Positions 53,302 to 64,000 are shown, counted from the first letter of the stretch. The stretch is DNA of 64,000 bases from Flagellimonas oceanensis (GCF_003992595.1 NZ_RZNA01000052.1:1-64000); one strand, 5' to 3'. Made by a program: numbers and translations. The notes: a model not told the origin generated them from the letters alone.

Positions 53302-55101
53302 ATGTCCAAAATCAAAAACATTGCGATCATTGCACACGTAGACCACGGTAAGACTACCTTGGTCGATAAAATCATGTACCATTGCCAGTTGTTCCGCGAG
53401 AACGAGAACAAGGGCGACCTGATATTGGATAACAACGACCTGGAAAGGGAACGCGGGATCACCATTGTTTCCAAAAACGTTTCCGTTGTATACAAAGACA
53501 CAAAAATCAATATTATAGATACCCCTGGTCACGCCGATTTCGGTGGGGAAGTGGAACGTGTTCTGAACATGGCCGACGGGGTCTTGTTGTTGGTGGATGC
53601 CTTTGAGGGGCCCATGCCACAGACCCGTTTCGTGCTTCAAAAGGCAATCGACCTTGGTTTGAAGCCCTGCGTGGTGATCAACAAGGTGGATAAGGAAAAC
53701 TGTACCCCGGAGGAAGTGCACGAGAAAGTGTTCGATTTGATGTTTGAATTGGGTGCCGAAGAATGGCAGCTGGATTTCCCAACAGTCTATGGTTCTGCAA
53801 AGAACAACTGGATGGGCGAGGATTGGAAGACCCCGACCGAGAACATCGAACCATTGTTGGACATGGTCATTGAGCACGTACCTGAATTCAAACCAGAAGA
53901 AGGTACCACCCAAATGTTGATCACCTCATTGGATTACTCTTCGTTCACGGGACGAATTGCCATTGGTAGGTTGCAAAGAGGAACACTTCGCGAGGGACAA
54001 CAGGTCTCTTTGGTGAAAAGGGATGGCTCCGTTGTAAAAACTCGAATCAAAGAACTTTACACTTTTGAAGGTTTGGGCCGTTTGCGCGTAGAGGAAGTAG
54101 TAGCAGGGGATATTTGTGCCATTGTGGGTATGGAAGGGTTTGAAATCGGCGATACCGTTGCTGACCTGGAAAACCCTGAAAAATTAAAGACCATTGCCAT
54201 TGATGAGCCTACCATGAGTATGCTTTTCACCATTAACGATAGCCCGTTTTTCGGTAAGGATGGAAAGTTTGTTACTTCCCGTCACATCAAGGAGCGTTTG
54301 GAAAAGGAATTGGAGAAAAACCTGGCGCTTCGCGTTCAAGAAACCGATAGTGCCGATAAATTCTTGGTGTTCGGACGTGGGGTATTGCACCTTTCCGTTT
54401 TGATCGAAACCATGCGTAGAGAGGGTTATGAGCTTCAAATCGGTCAGCCACAGGTAATCATCAAGGAGATTGATGGCGTAAAATGTGAGCCCGTGGAGCA
54501 CTTGACCATCGATTTGCCTGAGGAAGTATCCGGGAAAGCTGTTGAAATGGTTTCCATCCGTAAAGGGGAGATGACCAGTATGGAGGCAAGAGGTTCTCGA
54601 ATGGTGTGTGAATTCATTATTCCATCCAGGGGGATCATCGGTCTTAGGAACCAATTGTTGACCGCTACGGCAGGTGAGGCGATCATGGCACACCGATTTT
54701 TTGAATATCAACCTTTGAAAGGGGATATCGCACAGCGATTGAACGGGTCTTTGGTTTCCATGGAAAATGGAACCGCAATTCCTTATTCCATTGATAAGCT
54801 TCAGGAAAGAGGTAAGTTCTTTATCGACCCGGGAGAGGATATCTACGAAGGACAGGTTATTGGTGAAAACTCCCGTCAAGATGATATGACCGTGAACGTG
54901 ACCAAGACCAAGAAACTATCGAACGTACGTTCTGCTGGTGCCGATGACAAGGCGAAGATCGTTCCGGCCATTAAATTCTCATTGGAAGAAGCTCTGGAAT
55001 ACATCCAAAAGGATGAATACGTAGAGGTAACGCCAAACCACTTGAGGATCAGAAAAATCTATCTGAAAGAGGTGGACAGAAAAAGAAACAAGGTAGTTTA
55101 G
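53302..55101 (+). CDS. typA: Translational GTPase TypA/BipA
   Basis: 599 residues. P-loop [13 protein letters not shown] at 10-22, switch [12 protein letters not shown], switch [16 protein letters not shown], and the NKVD motif near 130; then the EF-G-like domains and the BipA-specific C-terminal domain ([20 protein letters not shown]). It assists late 50S ribosomal subunit assembly and stress or low-temperature growth. Full length, with its own promoter and terminator. Confidence 0.97.
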   Translation: MSKIKNIAIIAHVDHGKTTLVDKIMYHCQLFRENENKGDLILDNNDLERERGITIVSKNVSVVYKDTKINIIDTPGHADFGGEVERVLNMADGVLLLVDAFEGPMPQTRFVLQKAIDLGLKPCVVINKVDKENCTPEEVHEKVFDLMFELGAEEWQLDFPTVYGSAKNNWMGEDWKTPTENIEPLLDMVIEHVPEFKPEEGTTQMLITSLDYSSFTGRIAIGRLQRGTLREGQQVSLVKRDGSVVKTRIKELYTFEGLGRLRVEEVVAGDICAIVGMEGFEIGDTVADLENPEKLKTIAIDEPTMSMLFTINDSPFFGKDGKFVTSRHIKERLEKELEKNLALRVQETDSADKFLVFGRGVLHLSVLIETMRREGYELQIGQPQVIIKEIDGVKCEPVEHLTIDLPEEVSGKAVEMVSIRKGEMTSMEARGSRMVCEFIIPSRGIIGLRNQLLTATAGEAIMAHRFFEYQPLKGDIAQRLNGSLVSMENGTAIPYSIDKLQERGKFFIDPGEDIYEGQVIGENSRQDDMTVNVTKTKKLSNVRSAGADDKAKIVPAIKFSLEEALEYIQKDEYVEVTPNHLRIRKIYLKEVDRKRNKVV

Positions 55102-55129
55102 CTATAATTCAATTTGACATTTGAATACA

Positions 55130-55170
55130 AAGCGGATGGAGTGGTATACTTCATCCGCTTTTCTTTTTTT
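55130..55170 (+). terminator. Rho-independent terminator of typA
   Basis: AAGCGGATG (55130-55138) pairs with CATCCGCTT (55152-55160), loop of 13 nt, followed by a T-rich tract TTCTTTTTTT to 55170. It lies 28 bp after the typA stop. Confidence 0.88.
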
Positions 55171-55223
55171 CAAAGGGAATCACCTTGGCTCTGGATTCCG
55201 CCAAGTCCTGAATCAAAAAACAA

Positions 55224-55982
55224 TTAATGCAGATGACCGTGGTGCTGCTCCCGTAAACAAGCTACGGCAGCCCCAATGATACCGGCGTGGTTCATGAGCT
55301 CTGCTTTGACCACCTCGGTCTCAATTTTGATGTGATGGCTGAACTCTTCCCACTTTTTTGAGGTTCCCCCACCCACGATGATAAGATCAGGGGATACAAT
55401 AAGTTCCACGAACTTCAAAAACTTGTTGAAGCGCTTGCCCCATTTCTTAAAACTAAGGTCTTCGCGTTCCTTGGCCGAGGCCGCGGCCCATTTTTCGATC
55501 TTCTTGTACTTTTTGTACGGAATCTGGCCCAGTTCAAAATTGGGGATCAGCACGCCATTGTAGAATGCGCCACTGCCCAATCCCGTTCCAATGGTGATCA
55601 TGACGACCAATCCGTTCTTGCCTTTTCCCACCCCATAGTTCATGGAGGCATAACCTGCCGCATCGGCATCATTCAGCACCGTAAACTCGTGACCGGTGTA
55701 TTCAGTGAACAGCTCATCGATATTGACACCGACCCAGCTTTTGTCCAGGTTGCCAGGGGATTTGCAGACTCCGTTTTTTACAATTGAAGGGAACCCACAG
55801 CCCACGGGACCATCATAATCAAAATGATTCACGATCTCGGCCACAACCTTGGCCATGTCCTTTGGTTTTCTTGATTTTGGAGTTGGAATTCGGAAACGTT
55901 CTGTCAACATTTCCCCAGTTTCGGCGTTAACCAAGGCACCTTTTATGCCCGAACCGCCAATATCAATACCTAGAATTTCCAT
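55224..55982 (-). CDS. ppgK: ROK-family polyphosphate-glucokinase-like protein
   Basis: 252 residues. It begins [20 protein letters not shown] (ATP-binding at about 5-15). Further motifs are [20 protein letters not shown] and [20 protein letters not shown]; the compact form without a CxCGxxGC zinc motif and the [20 protein letters not shown] segment match PpgK-type enzymes, which phosphorylate glucose using polyphosphate or ATP. Single gene, cytoplasmic. Confidence 0.85.
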   Translation of the reverse strand: MEILGIDIGGSGIKGALVNAETGEMLTERFRIPTPKSRKPKDMAKVVAEIVNHFDYDGPVGCGFPSIVKNGVCKSPGNLDKSWVGVNIDELFTEYTGHEFTVLNDADAAGYASMNYGVGKGKNGLVVMITIGTGLGSGAFYNGVLIPNFELGQIPYKKYKKIEKWAAASAKEREDLSFKKWGKRFNKFLKFVELIVSPDLIIVGGGTSKKWEEFSHHIKIETEVVKAELMNHAGIIGAAVACLREQHHGHLH

Positions 55983-56078
55983 ATAGAGGAAGCAAGATTA
56001 GTTTTAACAAAGTAACAAAAACTTTTGCTGATCAAGTAATTCCTGTGGAAATCAATGCGCTATGCGGATTCTCGATGG

Positions 56079-56762
56079 TTATATGGCCTTTTGGATCACT
56101 TCGAAAACTTTACTGCCATCGCATTTCAGGGTTTTGTGCGGATATTTCAGGATTAGGGCGTAATCATGTGTGGCCATGATGATGGTCCGTCCGTTCTGGT
56201 TGATGTCCTGTAGAACCTTCATTACCTCTACACTGGTCTGTGGATCCAAATTGCCCGTGGGCTCATCGGCCAAAATAAGTTCAGGGTCGTTCAATAAGGC
56301 GCGGGCAATGGCGATACGTTGTTGCTCGCCACCTGATAGTTCATGGGGGAACTTAAAACCTTTGGTTTTCATGCCCACTTTATCCAGGACCTCTTCAATT
56401 TTGTCGTCCATTTTTTTTGGGTCAGTCCATCCCGTGGCTTTGAGGACAAATTTCAGGTTGTTGTTGACATTTCTATCGGGAAGCAATTTAAAATCCTGGA
56501 AAACAATGCCCAGTTTTCTGCGCAGGTAGGGGATGTCTTTTTCCTTTAAGGTCTTCAAATCAAAATCCACCACATTGCCGTTACCCTGTTTCAACGGTAG
56601 GTCGGCATAGAGGGTCTTCATAAAACTACTCTTTCCACTGCCCGTTTTACCGATCACATATACAAATTCCCCTTTCTTGACCTCAAGGTCAATCTCATTG
56701 AGAACCATGTTCTCGTTCTGAAATACGGCTACGTCTTGTAATTTTACAATGGTTTCGGGCAT
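56079..56762 (-). CDS. ftsE: Cell division ABC-transporter ATPase FtsE-like
   Basis: 227 residues. Walker [11 protein letters not shown] at about 37-46, signature [20 protein letters not shown] near 140, Walker [14 protein letters not shown]. Length and the [20 protein letters not shown] segment match FtsE. With FtsX (not in this window) it controls peptidoglycan hydrolases at the septum. A different LolD-type assignment is possible but less likely. Confidence 0.85.
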   Translation of the reverse strand: MPETIVKLQDVAVFQNENMVLNEIDLEVKKGEFVYVIGKTGSGKSSFMKTLYADLPLKQGNGNVVDFDLKTLKEKDIPYLRRKLGIVFQDFKLLPDRNVNNNLKFVLKATGWTDPKKMDDKIEEVLDKVGMKTKGFKFPHELSGGEQQRIAIARALLNDPELILADEPTGNLDPQTSVEVMKVLQDINQNGRTIIMATHDYALILKYPHKTLKCDGSKVFEVIQKAI

Positions 56763-57175
56763 AATTTTATTTCAAAAGCTACACAAAAGTATTTGAAAAT
56801 ATGGTACGCTCCATCAAAATGAACCGTTAATCCTAAATTAACCTGACCGTATTGTCTCTTCCGTGCTCTCGATTCTTCCATTGGTGTCAGGGTCTTCCAC
56901 AAGTCCGATTGCCGCGGAAATATCCCCTTGAAGTGATTCGAAAGTGCCCCTTTCCAATATCTTTTCCCTGGGTTGGGCAAATGCTGTCAAAGTTTCCCGT
57001 CCATGCTGCATGGGGGCTTTTACAGCAGCTACAGTTTTTGGGGGTCGAATCGGTTCATTTTCATGCCAATAAATCAAACCTAGGGTCGTAAATTTCGGCA
57101 AATGGCGGATAAAATATACTTTGGCCTTAAATTTGACGTTATCAGTAAAGTCAATCGAGAAGAGCGTAGAACACT
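56763..57175. other. Intergenic region between ftsE and the TPR gene
   Basis: 413 bp. Minus-strand TACTTTTG (56791 to 56784) is a TAnnTTTG box for ftsE, about 21 bp before its start. An 87-codon minus-strand frame (56838-57101, TTG start, containing GLIYWHENEPIRPPKTVAAV) looks protein-like but has no good start or known family, so I leave it uncalled. Confidence 0.45.
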
Positions 57176-60100
57176 ATGAATCGAAAAAACCTCCTTTTAC
57201 TTCCCATCATTATGGGAACTTTTTTTGTGCTTTCCGCACAGGAAACCAAAATATACACCCACGAGAACAAAGCCTATCAAGATGCCTTGGCGCTCTACAA
57301 CAATGAGCAGTACCAAGCGGCTCAAAACATTTTCGAGTCCGTCAAGGCCAACACCAAGGACGGGGAAACCGAAGCCAACAGCGCATACTATGCCGCCAAT
57401 GCCGCCATTCGACTGAATCAACGAGGAGCGGATAAAATGATGGAGGATTTTGTGGAACGTTATCCCACCTCCACCAAAAGAAATTCCGCCTTTTTGGATG
57501 TGGCCGACTACTATTTTGAAACGGGAAAATACCCCTACGCCTTGAAATGGTACAAAAAAGTGGATGAAAACTCCATGCCGTACTCGGAGCGCGACCGTTT
57601 TAACTTCAATAACGGGTACGCTCTATACGCGTCAAAGCGTCCGCAAGAAGCAGAAAGCTATTTGAACAAGGTGACCACTTCCCAGAAATACGGTTCACAG
57701 GCCAAATATTATTTGGGATACATCGCCTACGAGCAGGATGATTATAATTCGGCAAGTGCACGTTTCGATCAGATTCAAGACCCGGAATTACTTGATGAAA
57801 AGTTGACCTACTATCAGGCGGACCTGAATTTTAAATTGGGAAAGTTTGAAGAAGCGATCGCATTGGCCAAAAAGCAACTGCCCAAATCCAATCGTCAGGA
57901 AGTCTCGGAATTGAACAAGATCATCGGTGAGAGTTATTTCAATTTGGAGCAATACGCCGAGGCTGTTCCATATTTAGAGGAATACAAGGGCAAACGTGGC
58001 AAATGGAACAACACCGATTACTATTTGTTGGGGTACAGCCATTACAAATTGGGGGATTACCAAAAAGCCGTTCAGCAGTTCAACAAGATCATAGGGGGCG
58101 CCAATGCCGTTTCCCAGAATGCATATTACCACTTGGCTGAATGTTATTTGAAGTTGGATAAAAAATCCGAGGCCTTGAATGCGTTCCGAAATGCCTCGCA
58201 GATGGAGTTCAGTCCAGAAATCCAAAAAGATGCCTGGTTGAACTATGCGCGTTTGAGTTATGAAATAGGTAATGCTTACGAACCCGTTCCACAGGTGTTG
58301 ACCACCTATCTGGAAAAATATCCAAAGGACGAGCATCAAATGGAAATCCAGGAACTTTTAGTGGACTCCTACATTACCTCCCGAAATTTTGAGGGGGCCA
58401 TGCAACTTTTGGAAGAAAATCAAAACTATGCCAGCAAGGAAACTTACCAGAAAGTGGCTTACTACCGTGGGGTGGAACTTTTTATTGATGGCGATTACGA
58501 AGGGGCTTGGGAACGATTCGATAAATCCCTGAAAAGTGCGGAAAATTCAAGTTTTGAAGCACGTGCCCTCTACTGGAAAGGGGAATCGGCCTATCGATTG
58601 AACCGTTTTGAGGAGGCTTTGGTCGATTTTGTACGGTTCCAGAACTCGCCAGCGGCCCAGTCACTATCAGAATACGAGCAGCTGGATTACAATCTGGGCT
58701 ACTCGTACTTCAAACTAAAAGATTACAACAATGCCATATCCTATTTTCAAAATGTGGTAAGCTCCAATGCCATTGATGACCAAAGAAAGAATGATGGGTA
58801 TTTGCGCTTGGGCGACAGCTATTTTGTAAGCAGTAAATACCAATTGGCGAAGAAGGCTTACGATGCTTCATCAAAGATGAACGGCCCCGAACGGGATTAT
58901 GCTGCCTTCCAAAAAACACTTTGCGATGGCTTTTTGGGCAATAATTCTGCAAAAATTGACGGCTTGAACGAATTCTTGAGGATGTTCCCTACATCATCTT
59001 TGCGGGATGATGCCCTGTTTGAATTGGGTAACACCCTTATCAGTAATAATCAAGAAAATTTAGGGCTTCAGACCTATGACCGTATTGTGAACGAATTCCC
59101 GGGTAGCAAGTTTGCCCCAAGAGGATTGTTAAGATCGGGCTTGGTTCATTATAATGCCAGTCGTAACGATCGGGCTTTGGAGAAACTCAAGGAAGTGGTC
59201 CAAAAATATCCGAACACCCAAGAGGCCAAACAAGCGGTGGCTACCGCCAAATTGGTGTACGTGGATGAAGGTCGGGTAAGCGAGTATGCTGCTTGGGCCA
59301 GAAATTTGGATTTTGTGGAGGTAACGGATGCCGAGCTGGATAATGCCAGTTTTGAATCCGCGGAACGCAAACAAATTGAAGGCAAAACTGCAGCCGCCAT
59401 CCGTGGCTATGAAGATTACTTGAACGAATTCCCGAACGGACTCCATGCGCAAAACGCCAATTTTGCCTTGGCGCAACTCTATTTTGCCGATGGCGATAAG
59501 GACAAGGCTTTGCCAAGATATAGGGCCGTTGCCGATGGTGGCAATGGGGAGTATACCGAGCAGGCCTTGACTCGCGTTTGTGAAATCTACGTGGATAAAC
59601 AGGATTATGGCAGTGCCATCCCTTATTTGAAAAGATTGGAAAGCACAGCGGATATTTCAGAGAACAAAACCTTTGCCCAATCCAATTTGATGAAGGGCTA
59701 CTATGGCCAAAAGGATTATGCCCAGACCATTGCCTATGCCGAAAAGGTGTTGGACGCACCCAAAATAGATGATCGCATTAAAAGTGATGCGCAAATCATG
59801 ATAGCGCGCTCGGCCATTGCCACGGACAATGGGAATTTAGCTAAAACCGCTTACCAAGATGTTAAACAAATAGCATCGGGAGAGCTCGCTGCCGAAGCTT
59901 GGTACTATGATGCCTATTTTAAAAATAAGGAGCAGGCCTATGAAGCCTCCAACGAGGCCGTTCAAAAATTGGCCAAGGATTATGCCGCCTACAAGGAGTG
60001 GGCGGGAAAAGGCTTGGTGATCATGGCCAAGAACTTCTATAATCTGGGGGATGCCTTCCAGGCCACTTACATTTTGGAAAGTGTCATTTCCAATTTCGCC

Positions 60101-60199
60101 GAATTTGAGGAAATCGTTTCGGATGCGGAAAATGAACTGGCCACGATCAAGGCCAAGGAAGCCGAGAGCAATTCATCCGTAGACCCCGATAAAAACTAA
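57176..60199 (+). CDS. Large periplasmic tetratricopeptide-repeat protein
   Basis: 1007 residues with a signal peptide (MNRKNLLLLPIIMGTFFVLS). Many TPR units from about 30 to 980, for example YYLGYIAYEQDDYNSASARF, YYLLGYSHYKLGDYQKAVQQ and LGYSYFKLKDYNNAISYFQN. TPR arrays form superhelical protein-binding surfaces. The outer-membrane barrel gene starts 12 bp later, so the two probably work as a pair at the cell envelope. Partner proteins unknown. Confidence 0.9.
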   Translation: MNRKNLLLLPIIMGTFFVLSAQETKIYTHENKAYQDALALYNNEQYQAAQNIFESVKANTKDGETEANSAYYAANAAIRLNQRGADKMMEDFVERYPTSTKRNSAFLDVADYYFETGKYPYALKWYKKVDENSMPYSERDRFNFNNGYALYASKRPQEAESYLNKVTTSQKYGSQAKYYLGYIAYEQDDYNSASARFDQIQDPELLDEKLTYYQADLNFKLGKFEEAIALAKKQLPKSNRQEVSELNKIIGESYFNLEQYAEAVPYLEEYKGKRGKWNNTDYYLLGYSHYKLGDYQKAVQQFNKIIGGANAVSQNAYYHLAECYLKLDKKSEALNAFRNASQMEFSPEIQKDAWLNYARLSYEIGNAYEPVPQVLTTYLEKYPKDEHQMEIQELLVDSYITSRNFEGAMQLLEENQNYASKETYQKVAYYRGVELFIDGDYEGAWERFDKSLKSAENSSFEARALYWKGESAYRLNRFEEALVDFVRFQNSPAAQSLSEYEQLDYNLGYSYFKLKDYNNAISYFQNVVSSNAIDDQRKNDGYLRLGDSYFVSSKYQLAKKAYDASSKMNGPERDYAAFQKTLCDGFLGNNSAKIDGLNEFLRMFPTSSLRDDALFELGNTLISNNQENLGLQTYDRIVNEFPGSKFAPRGLLRSGLVHYNASRNDRALEKLKEVVQKYPNTQEAKQAVATAKLVYVDEGRVSEYAAWARNLDFVEVTDAELDNASFESAERKQIEGKTAAAIRGYEDYLNEFPNGLHAQNANFALAQLYFADGDKDKALPRYRAVADGGNGEYTEQALTRVCEIYVDKQDYGSAIPYLKRLESTADISENKTFAQSNLMKGYYGQKDYAQTIAYAEKVLDAPKIDDRIKSDAQIMIARSAIATDNGNLAKTAYQDVKQIASGELAAEAWYYDAYFKNKEQAYEASNEAVQKLAKDYAAYKEWAGKGLVIMAKNFYNLGDAFQATYILESVISNFAEFEEIVSDAENELATIKAKEAESNSSVDPDKN

Positions 60200-60211
60200 A
60201 CGAGACACAGC

Positions 60212-61957
60212 ATGCAAAAGAGAACCTATATATTTTCATTACTTTTTTTGAGCCTATGCGGAATGGTTATCGCCCAGGAAGAGGATAACATCGGTACGGA
60301 AACGGTAACGGTGGTAAAGCCGTATTCCCCGACCGTTTCGGATGCCTTTAAGATCAAATCATCCCCGAGCTTGAACGATTCCATTGTGCTCCAAAAGAAA
60401 AAAATCAATTACAGTATATTTTCCGTGCCAGTGGCGTCAACTTTTACCCCGGCAAAAGGAAAAGCTTCGGGAGTGGAAAAAACACCACCACCCACCTTGT
60501 ACAATTCCTATGCGTCGGTTGGTTTGGGCAATTACAACAATGCCCTGGTCGATTTTTATACCAGCAGGGATTTCAACAGGGGAGAGGATCTGTTGGATTT
60601 CGGGCTCAGCCATAACTCCTCACGCGGGGACTTGGACTCCACACCCTTGGACACGGACTTCTACAATACCCAATTGAATGCCTCCTATGCCAAAAAGGAT
60701 CGTTATATGGATTGGGGTGCCAGTATAGGTCTGCAGCATCAACTGTACAATTGGTACGGCATCCAGAGTGACTTGTTCAGCGAGGATGAGGTCAATGCCA
60801 TGGATGAGACACAAAACTATTTCAATGCAGAGGCCAAGGCAAATTTCAACATGGAGGATTCCTATTTTAAAAGTGGGAATGTGTTGTTGAGGCGCTTTTG
60901 GGATGCAACCGAGTCTGCGGAGAACCGCGCGGTGATCAACCCGACTTTTGAACTCCCCATTACCGAGGAATTGATCACAATTTCTGCCAAAGTGGATTAT
61001 GTAGGGGGAAGTTTTCAAAATGGCTCCATTTCCGATGCGGTAAATGAAGGAGAGAAAAAATACGGTAATCTTCAGGCAGGCGTTACCCCAAGTTTGTTGA
61101 TCCTTCGAGATGATCTTACATTGAACCTGGGAGCCAATATCGTCTACGGACTGGATATGGAAAACAGCGAGAACAATTTTTATATCTATCCCGCTGTAAC
61201 GGCATCCTACCGCGTGATGGACGAAAATGTGATCGCCTATGGGGGAATAGAAGGGGAGTTGAAGCAAAACTCCTATCACGATTTTGTGGATGACAATCCT
61301 TATGTGTCCCCGACCTTGGACATCGTTCCTACCGACCAACAGTATGAAGGGTATTTGGGATTGAAAGGTCAGTTGACCTCCAATGTGGGGTACAACATCA
61401 AGGGTTCGTACATGGCGGAAAACAGGAAGCCCTTGTTCTTTCACAATCCAATCAATACGGCCAGGGATGATGAAAAGAGCTATTTCTACGGTAATTCCTT
61501 TCAGGTGTTTTACGATGATGTAAAGACCTTGGGTGTGTTCGGGGAAATCAATGTGGATGTGAACCGTAACTTTTCTTTAGGTGTCAATGCTGAATTCTAT
61601 GATTATGACACCGAGACGGATAATCCAGCGTGGAACCTGCCATCAATAAAGGGTTCGGTGTTCATGGATTACCAAATTACCGATCAATGGTATATGGGAG
61701 CCAATCTGTTCTATGTGGGGGAAAGGGATGACCTGTTGTCCCAAGTAGATCCGCTTGATTCGGAATTGCTGTTCCAACAAGTGACCTTGGATGGCTTTTT
61801 TGATGCCAATGCACACGTAGGGTATCGATTCAATGAGCAACTCTCTATTTTTGTGAAAGCATCCAATATTGCCAACAATAATTACCAGCGTTGGGCCAAT
61901 TTCGGGGTGCAGGGATTCCAGGCTCTGGCAGGGGTATCCTATAAGTTCGATTTCTAG
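60212..61957 (+). CDS. Outer-membrane beta-barrel protein (TonB-receptor barrel-like, no plug)
   Basis: 581 residues, signal peptide MQKRTYIFSLLFLSLCGMVI with cleavage near 21. The mature N-terminus has a VTVVKPYSPTVSDAFKIKSS segment, then about 500 residues of barrel-type strands ending SYKFDF. No plug domain was seen, so transport by TonB is doubtful. It forms an operon with the TPR gene 12 bp upstream. Confidence 0.8.
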   Translation: MQKRTYIFSLLFLSLCGMVIAQEEDNIGTETVTVVKPYSPTVSDAFKIKSSPSLNDSIVLQKKKINYSIFSVPVASTFTPAKGKASGVEKTPPPTLYNSYASVGLGNYNNALVDFYTSRDFNRGEDLLDFGLSHNSSRGDLDSTPLDTDFYNTQLNASYAKKDRYMDWGASIGLQHQLYNWYGIQSDLFSEDEVNAMDETQNYFNAEAKANFNMEDSYFKSGNVLLRRFWDATESAENRAVINPTFELPITEELITISAKVDYVGGSFQNGSISDAVNEGEKKYGNLQAGVTPSLLILRDDLTLNLGANIVYGLDMENSENNFYIYPAVTASYRVMDENVIAYGGIEGELKQNSYHDFVDDNPYVSPTLDIVPTDQQYEGYLGLKGQLTSNVGYNIKGSYMAENRKPLFFHNPINTARDDEKSYFYGNSFQVFYDDVKTLGVFGEINVDVNRNFSLGVNAEFYDYDTETDNPAWNLPSIKGSVFMDYQITDQWYMGANLFYVGERDDLLSQVDPLDSELLFQQVTLDGFFDANAHVGYRFNEQLSIFVKASNIANNNYQRWANFGVQGFQALAGVSYKFDF

Positions 61958-62060
61958 TCTGTAGGGGAATACGCAATAAAATGTTAAAAATACCGTTCAT
62001 TATTTTCGGTTAACTTGTTGATGTTCCAATGGTTGACCGTTCCCTTTAAAAAAGGAAATA

Positions 62061-63155
62061 ATGCAACCAAGACCAATACATACCCTATTTCTCCACCTGT
62101 TTTTGATGGGTTTCTCCATTGGATTTAGTCAAAACCTTGTGCAAAACGGTGGTTTTGAAGACTTTGTGTCTTGTCCTGTTAAAATGAGCAATCTTAACAA
62201 AGATGCGGAACATTGGAGTGCCCCAACACTGGGCACTACGGATTATTTCAACGAATGCAGCCGAACCAAGCTGGGTGTCCCCATGAACTTTAAGGGAAGG
62301 CAAGAGCCGTACGAAGGGGCCGCTTATGCAGGACTCTATCTTTTCGCGCCTCGTGATTATCGCGAATACATTCAAGTGCCTTTGACGGAAACCCTTGAAA
62401 AGGGAAGTAGGTATCGATTGACTCTGTTTATCAGTCTTTCCGAAAAATCGGATGGGGCCGTTATGGATATGGGCGCGGTTTTCTCGGAGAAACCACTATC
62501 GGTCCATACCAAACGAGAGCTATCACAAAGAGAACTTATGGAGGCGACCGCCCAGACCACGCACATTAAACAATTTCCCGTTGCGGGATATTATCAGGAT
62601 AAGCAGGATTGGATGGAATTGAGCTTTGATATGGTCTCCAAGGGTTTTGAGAGCTATTTGATCCTCGGTAATTTCAAAAGTAACGCTGGGACTTCTTACC
62701 TGGATGGCCAAAATCCATCAACAAAAGAGGAGGGCTACGCCTACTATTATTTGGACGATATTTCGTTGACCTATCTCGGGCCAGAATATAAGACCGATGA
62801 GGTTTATGTGTTGGATCATGTCAATTTCAATTTTGACCGTTTTGACCTTCAGCCCAAAGCAGAGCAGAGTCTTCGGGATGTGTACGAGCATCTCAGGAGA
62901 AACCCGAACTTAAAGGTGGCCATCAATGGACACACCGATGATCTGGGGTCGGATGACTATAACGATATTCTCTCACGGGAGCGCGCCAGTTCGGTTGCGC
63001 AATATTTGATCGACCTTGGCTTGGATAAAAACAGAATTACCTCCAAAGGATACGGGGATAGCAAACCTTTGGACACGACACTTACCGAGGAAGCCCGAAG
63101 AAAGAACCGAAGGGTGGAGTTTGTGATGACAAAGTTTGAGGACGAAAACCCGTAA
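62061..63155 (+). CDS. OmpA-family cell-envelope protein
   Basis: 364 residues, signal peptide to about 24. The N-terminal part (about 30-245) looks like a beta-sandwich domain (NLVQNGGFEDFVSCPVKMSN). The C-terminal OmpA/MotB domain at about 260-360 has NFDRFDLQPKAEQSLRDVYE and the peptidoglycan-binding NGHTDDLGSDDYNDILSRER and GYGDSKP. It anchors the outer membrane to peptidoglycan. Typical of Flavobacteriia. Confidence 0.9.
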   Translation: MQPRPIHTLFLHLFLMGFSIGFSQNLVQNGGFEDFVSCPVKMSNLNKDAEHWSAPTLGTTDYFNECSRTKLGVPMNFKGRQEPYEGAAYAGLYLFAPRDYREYIQVPLTETLEKGSRYRLTLFISLSEKSDGAVMDMGAVFSEKPLSVHTKRELSQRELMEATAQTTHIKQFPVAGYYQDKQDWMELSFDMVSKGFESYLILGNFKSNAGTSYLDGQNPSTKEEGYAYYYLDDISLTYLGPEYKTDEVYVLDHVNFNFDRFDLQPKAEQSLRDVYEHLRRNPNLKVAINGHTDDLGSDDYNDILSRERASSVAQYLIDLGLDKNRITSKGYGDSKPLDTTLTEEARRKNRRVEFVMTKFEDENP

Positions 63156-63197
63156 ACATTTCTTTCCTTTTTCTATTTTTGATGGAAACCACCAGAA

Positions 63198-64000
63198 ATG
63201 AAAAAGTTCCTATTACTAACTACCGGCCTATTTGTTTTTTCTTGCGCCACCAAAGAAGAGGTGGACCTGATCGTCACCAATGCAAACATCTATACCGTGG
63301 ATGCCGATTTCTCCAAAGCCTCCAGTATGGCCATCAAGGATGGAAAATTTGTCGCCGTTGGCGAGACCGGGGAAATTTCAAAAAAATACAATGCCCAAGA
63401 GAACTTGGATGCCCAGGGCAGGACCATTGTTCCAGGCCTTATTGATGCCCATTGCCATTTTTATGGGTTGGGACAGAACCAACAAGTGGTGGATTTGGTC
63501 GGTACCCAAAGCTTTGATGAAGTTTTGGAAAGAGTGGTGGCTTTTCAAAAAGAGCGTCAGTCCAACTTTATCCAAGGTAGGGGATGGGATCAAAATGATT
63601 GGGAAGTAAAGGAATTCCCGACCAAGGACAAATTGGATGAACTGTTCCCGGATACACCGGTGGCATTGCGCCGTATCGATGGCCACGCCCTTTTGGTCAA
63701 CCAAAAAGCATTGGACATGGCGGGCATTACGGCGGATACTGAAACGGAAGGTGGCGAGATCGTGAAGGAAAACGGTGAGCCTACCGGCATTTTGGTGGAT
63801 AATCCAATGGGATTGATCGGCGCTATTGTGCCCCCTTCCACCAGAGCACAAAAAATACAGGCCCTCAAGGATGCGGAGGAGATTTCTTTGGATTACGGGT
63901 TGACCACGGTAAACGATGCAGGACTGTCCAGGGATATCATTGAGTTGATCGATAGTCTACAGCAAGCCGGCGAACTATCCATCAGGGTCTATGCCATGGT
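63198..64000 (+). CDS. YtcJ-like amidohydrolase lipoprotein (truncated by window end)
   Basis: At least 267 residues, open at the right edge. Lipobox VFSC (Cys16). Amidohydrolase_3 fold begins EVDLIVTNANIYTVDADFSK, with the metal-binding DAHCHF (H85, H87) and RIDGHALLVNQKALDMAGIT near 155-175. YtcJ-type enzymes hydrolyse amides or carbamates; substrate unknown. The rest of the gene lies beyond position 64000. Confidence 0.88.
   Translation, partial: MKKFLLLTTGLFVFSCATKEEVDLIVTNANIYTVDADFSKASSMAIKDGKFVAVGETGEISKKYNAQENLDAQGRTIVPGLIDAHCHFYGLGQNQQVVDLVGTQSFDEVLERVVAFQKERQSNFIQGRGWDQNDWEVKEFPTKDKLDELFPDTPVALRRIDGHALLVNQKALDMAGITADTETEGGEIVKENGEPTGILVDNPMGLIGAIVPPSTRAQKIQALKDAEEISLDYGLTTVNDAGLSRDIIELIDSLQQAGELSIRVYAM

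Noticed and set aside
56838-57101. Minus-strand 87-codon hypothetical gene upstream of ftsE
   Set aside because: The reading looks protein-like, but it has only a TTG start, no family match from memory, and overlaps the likely ftsE promoter region; left as a note.
1-64000. CRISPR array
   Set aside because: No set of regularly spaced identical direct repeats and no cas genes were seen anywhere in the window.

Overview
The window reads as chromosome from a marine Flavobacteriaceae bacterium (Bacteroidota; the gene content suits the Muricauda/Allomuricauda/Maribacter group, but the genus is an inference). The evidence is two SusC/SusD pairs, an ECF-sigma/FecR/STN-SusC signalling set, Bacteroidota-type promoters (TTG near -33, TAnnTTTG near -7), a tmRNA whose encoded tag ends GENNYALAA, and flavobacterial tyrosine recombinases and conjugation genes.

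Layout. 0-7 kb: minus-strand operon SusC - SusD - secreted zinc metalloprotease, probably for peptide or protein use. 7-10.7 kb: AT-rich accessory stretch with a nested inverted repeat, an XRE regulator behind a perfect 28-bp palindrome, a secreted polysaccharide deacetylase, a small unknown gene in a cassette-like inverted repeat, and a decayed integrase. 11-25.3 kb: plus-strand glycan locus (ECF sigma, FecR anti-sigma, STN-SusC, SusD, PIG-L deacetylase, MFS sugar transporter, ROK kinase, YetA/PcRGLX-like lipoprotein, SLC13 transporter). 25.3-29.3 kb: mobile-element graveyard with a second decayed integrase homologous to the first, a traM/traN deletion scar from a conjugative element, an AbiE-type toxin-antitoxin pair, and an IS110 fragment.

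29.36-40.86 kb: an 11.5-kb genomic island inserted in the 3' end of the tmRNA gene. It is bounded by a 15-bp duplication and carries a tyrosine integrase with a 5' frameshift, an unknown protein, an excisionase-like HTH protein, a candidate HUH replication/relaxase protein, a complete type I restriction-modification system (hsdM, hsdS, hsdR), an Abi_2/AbiF HEPN gene with a structured non-coding RNA in the gap before it (between hsdS and hsdR), and a membrane protein of abortive-infection type. The island also seems to have supplied a new terminator to tmRNA, leaving the old one 11.5 kb away. This defence island is the most interesting part of the window.

40.8-64 kb: mostly core chromosome. 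It holds tmRNA, a saccharopine/alanine dehydrogenase-like enzyme, small membrane proteins, a minus-strand iron-uptake operon (TonB receptor, DUF4198, two small membrane proteins, PepSY protein) behind a probable metal-responsive operator, kdsA, three tandem paralogous outer-membrane barrels, typA, a polyphosphate-glucokinase-like ROK protein, ftsE, a large TPR protein with an outer-membrane barrel, an OmpA protein, and a YtcJ-type amidohydrolase cut by the window end.
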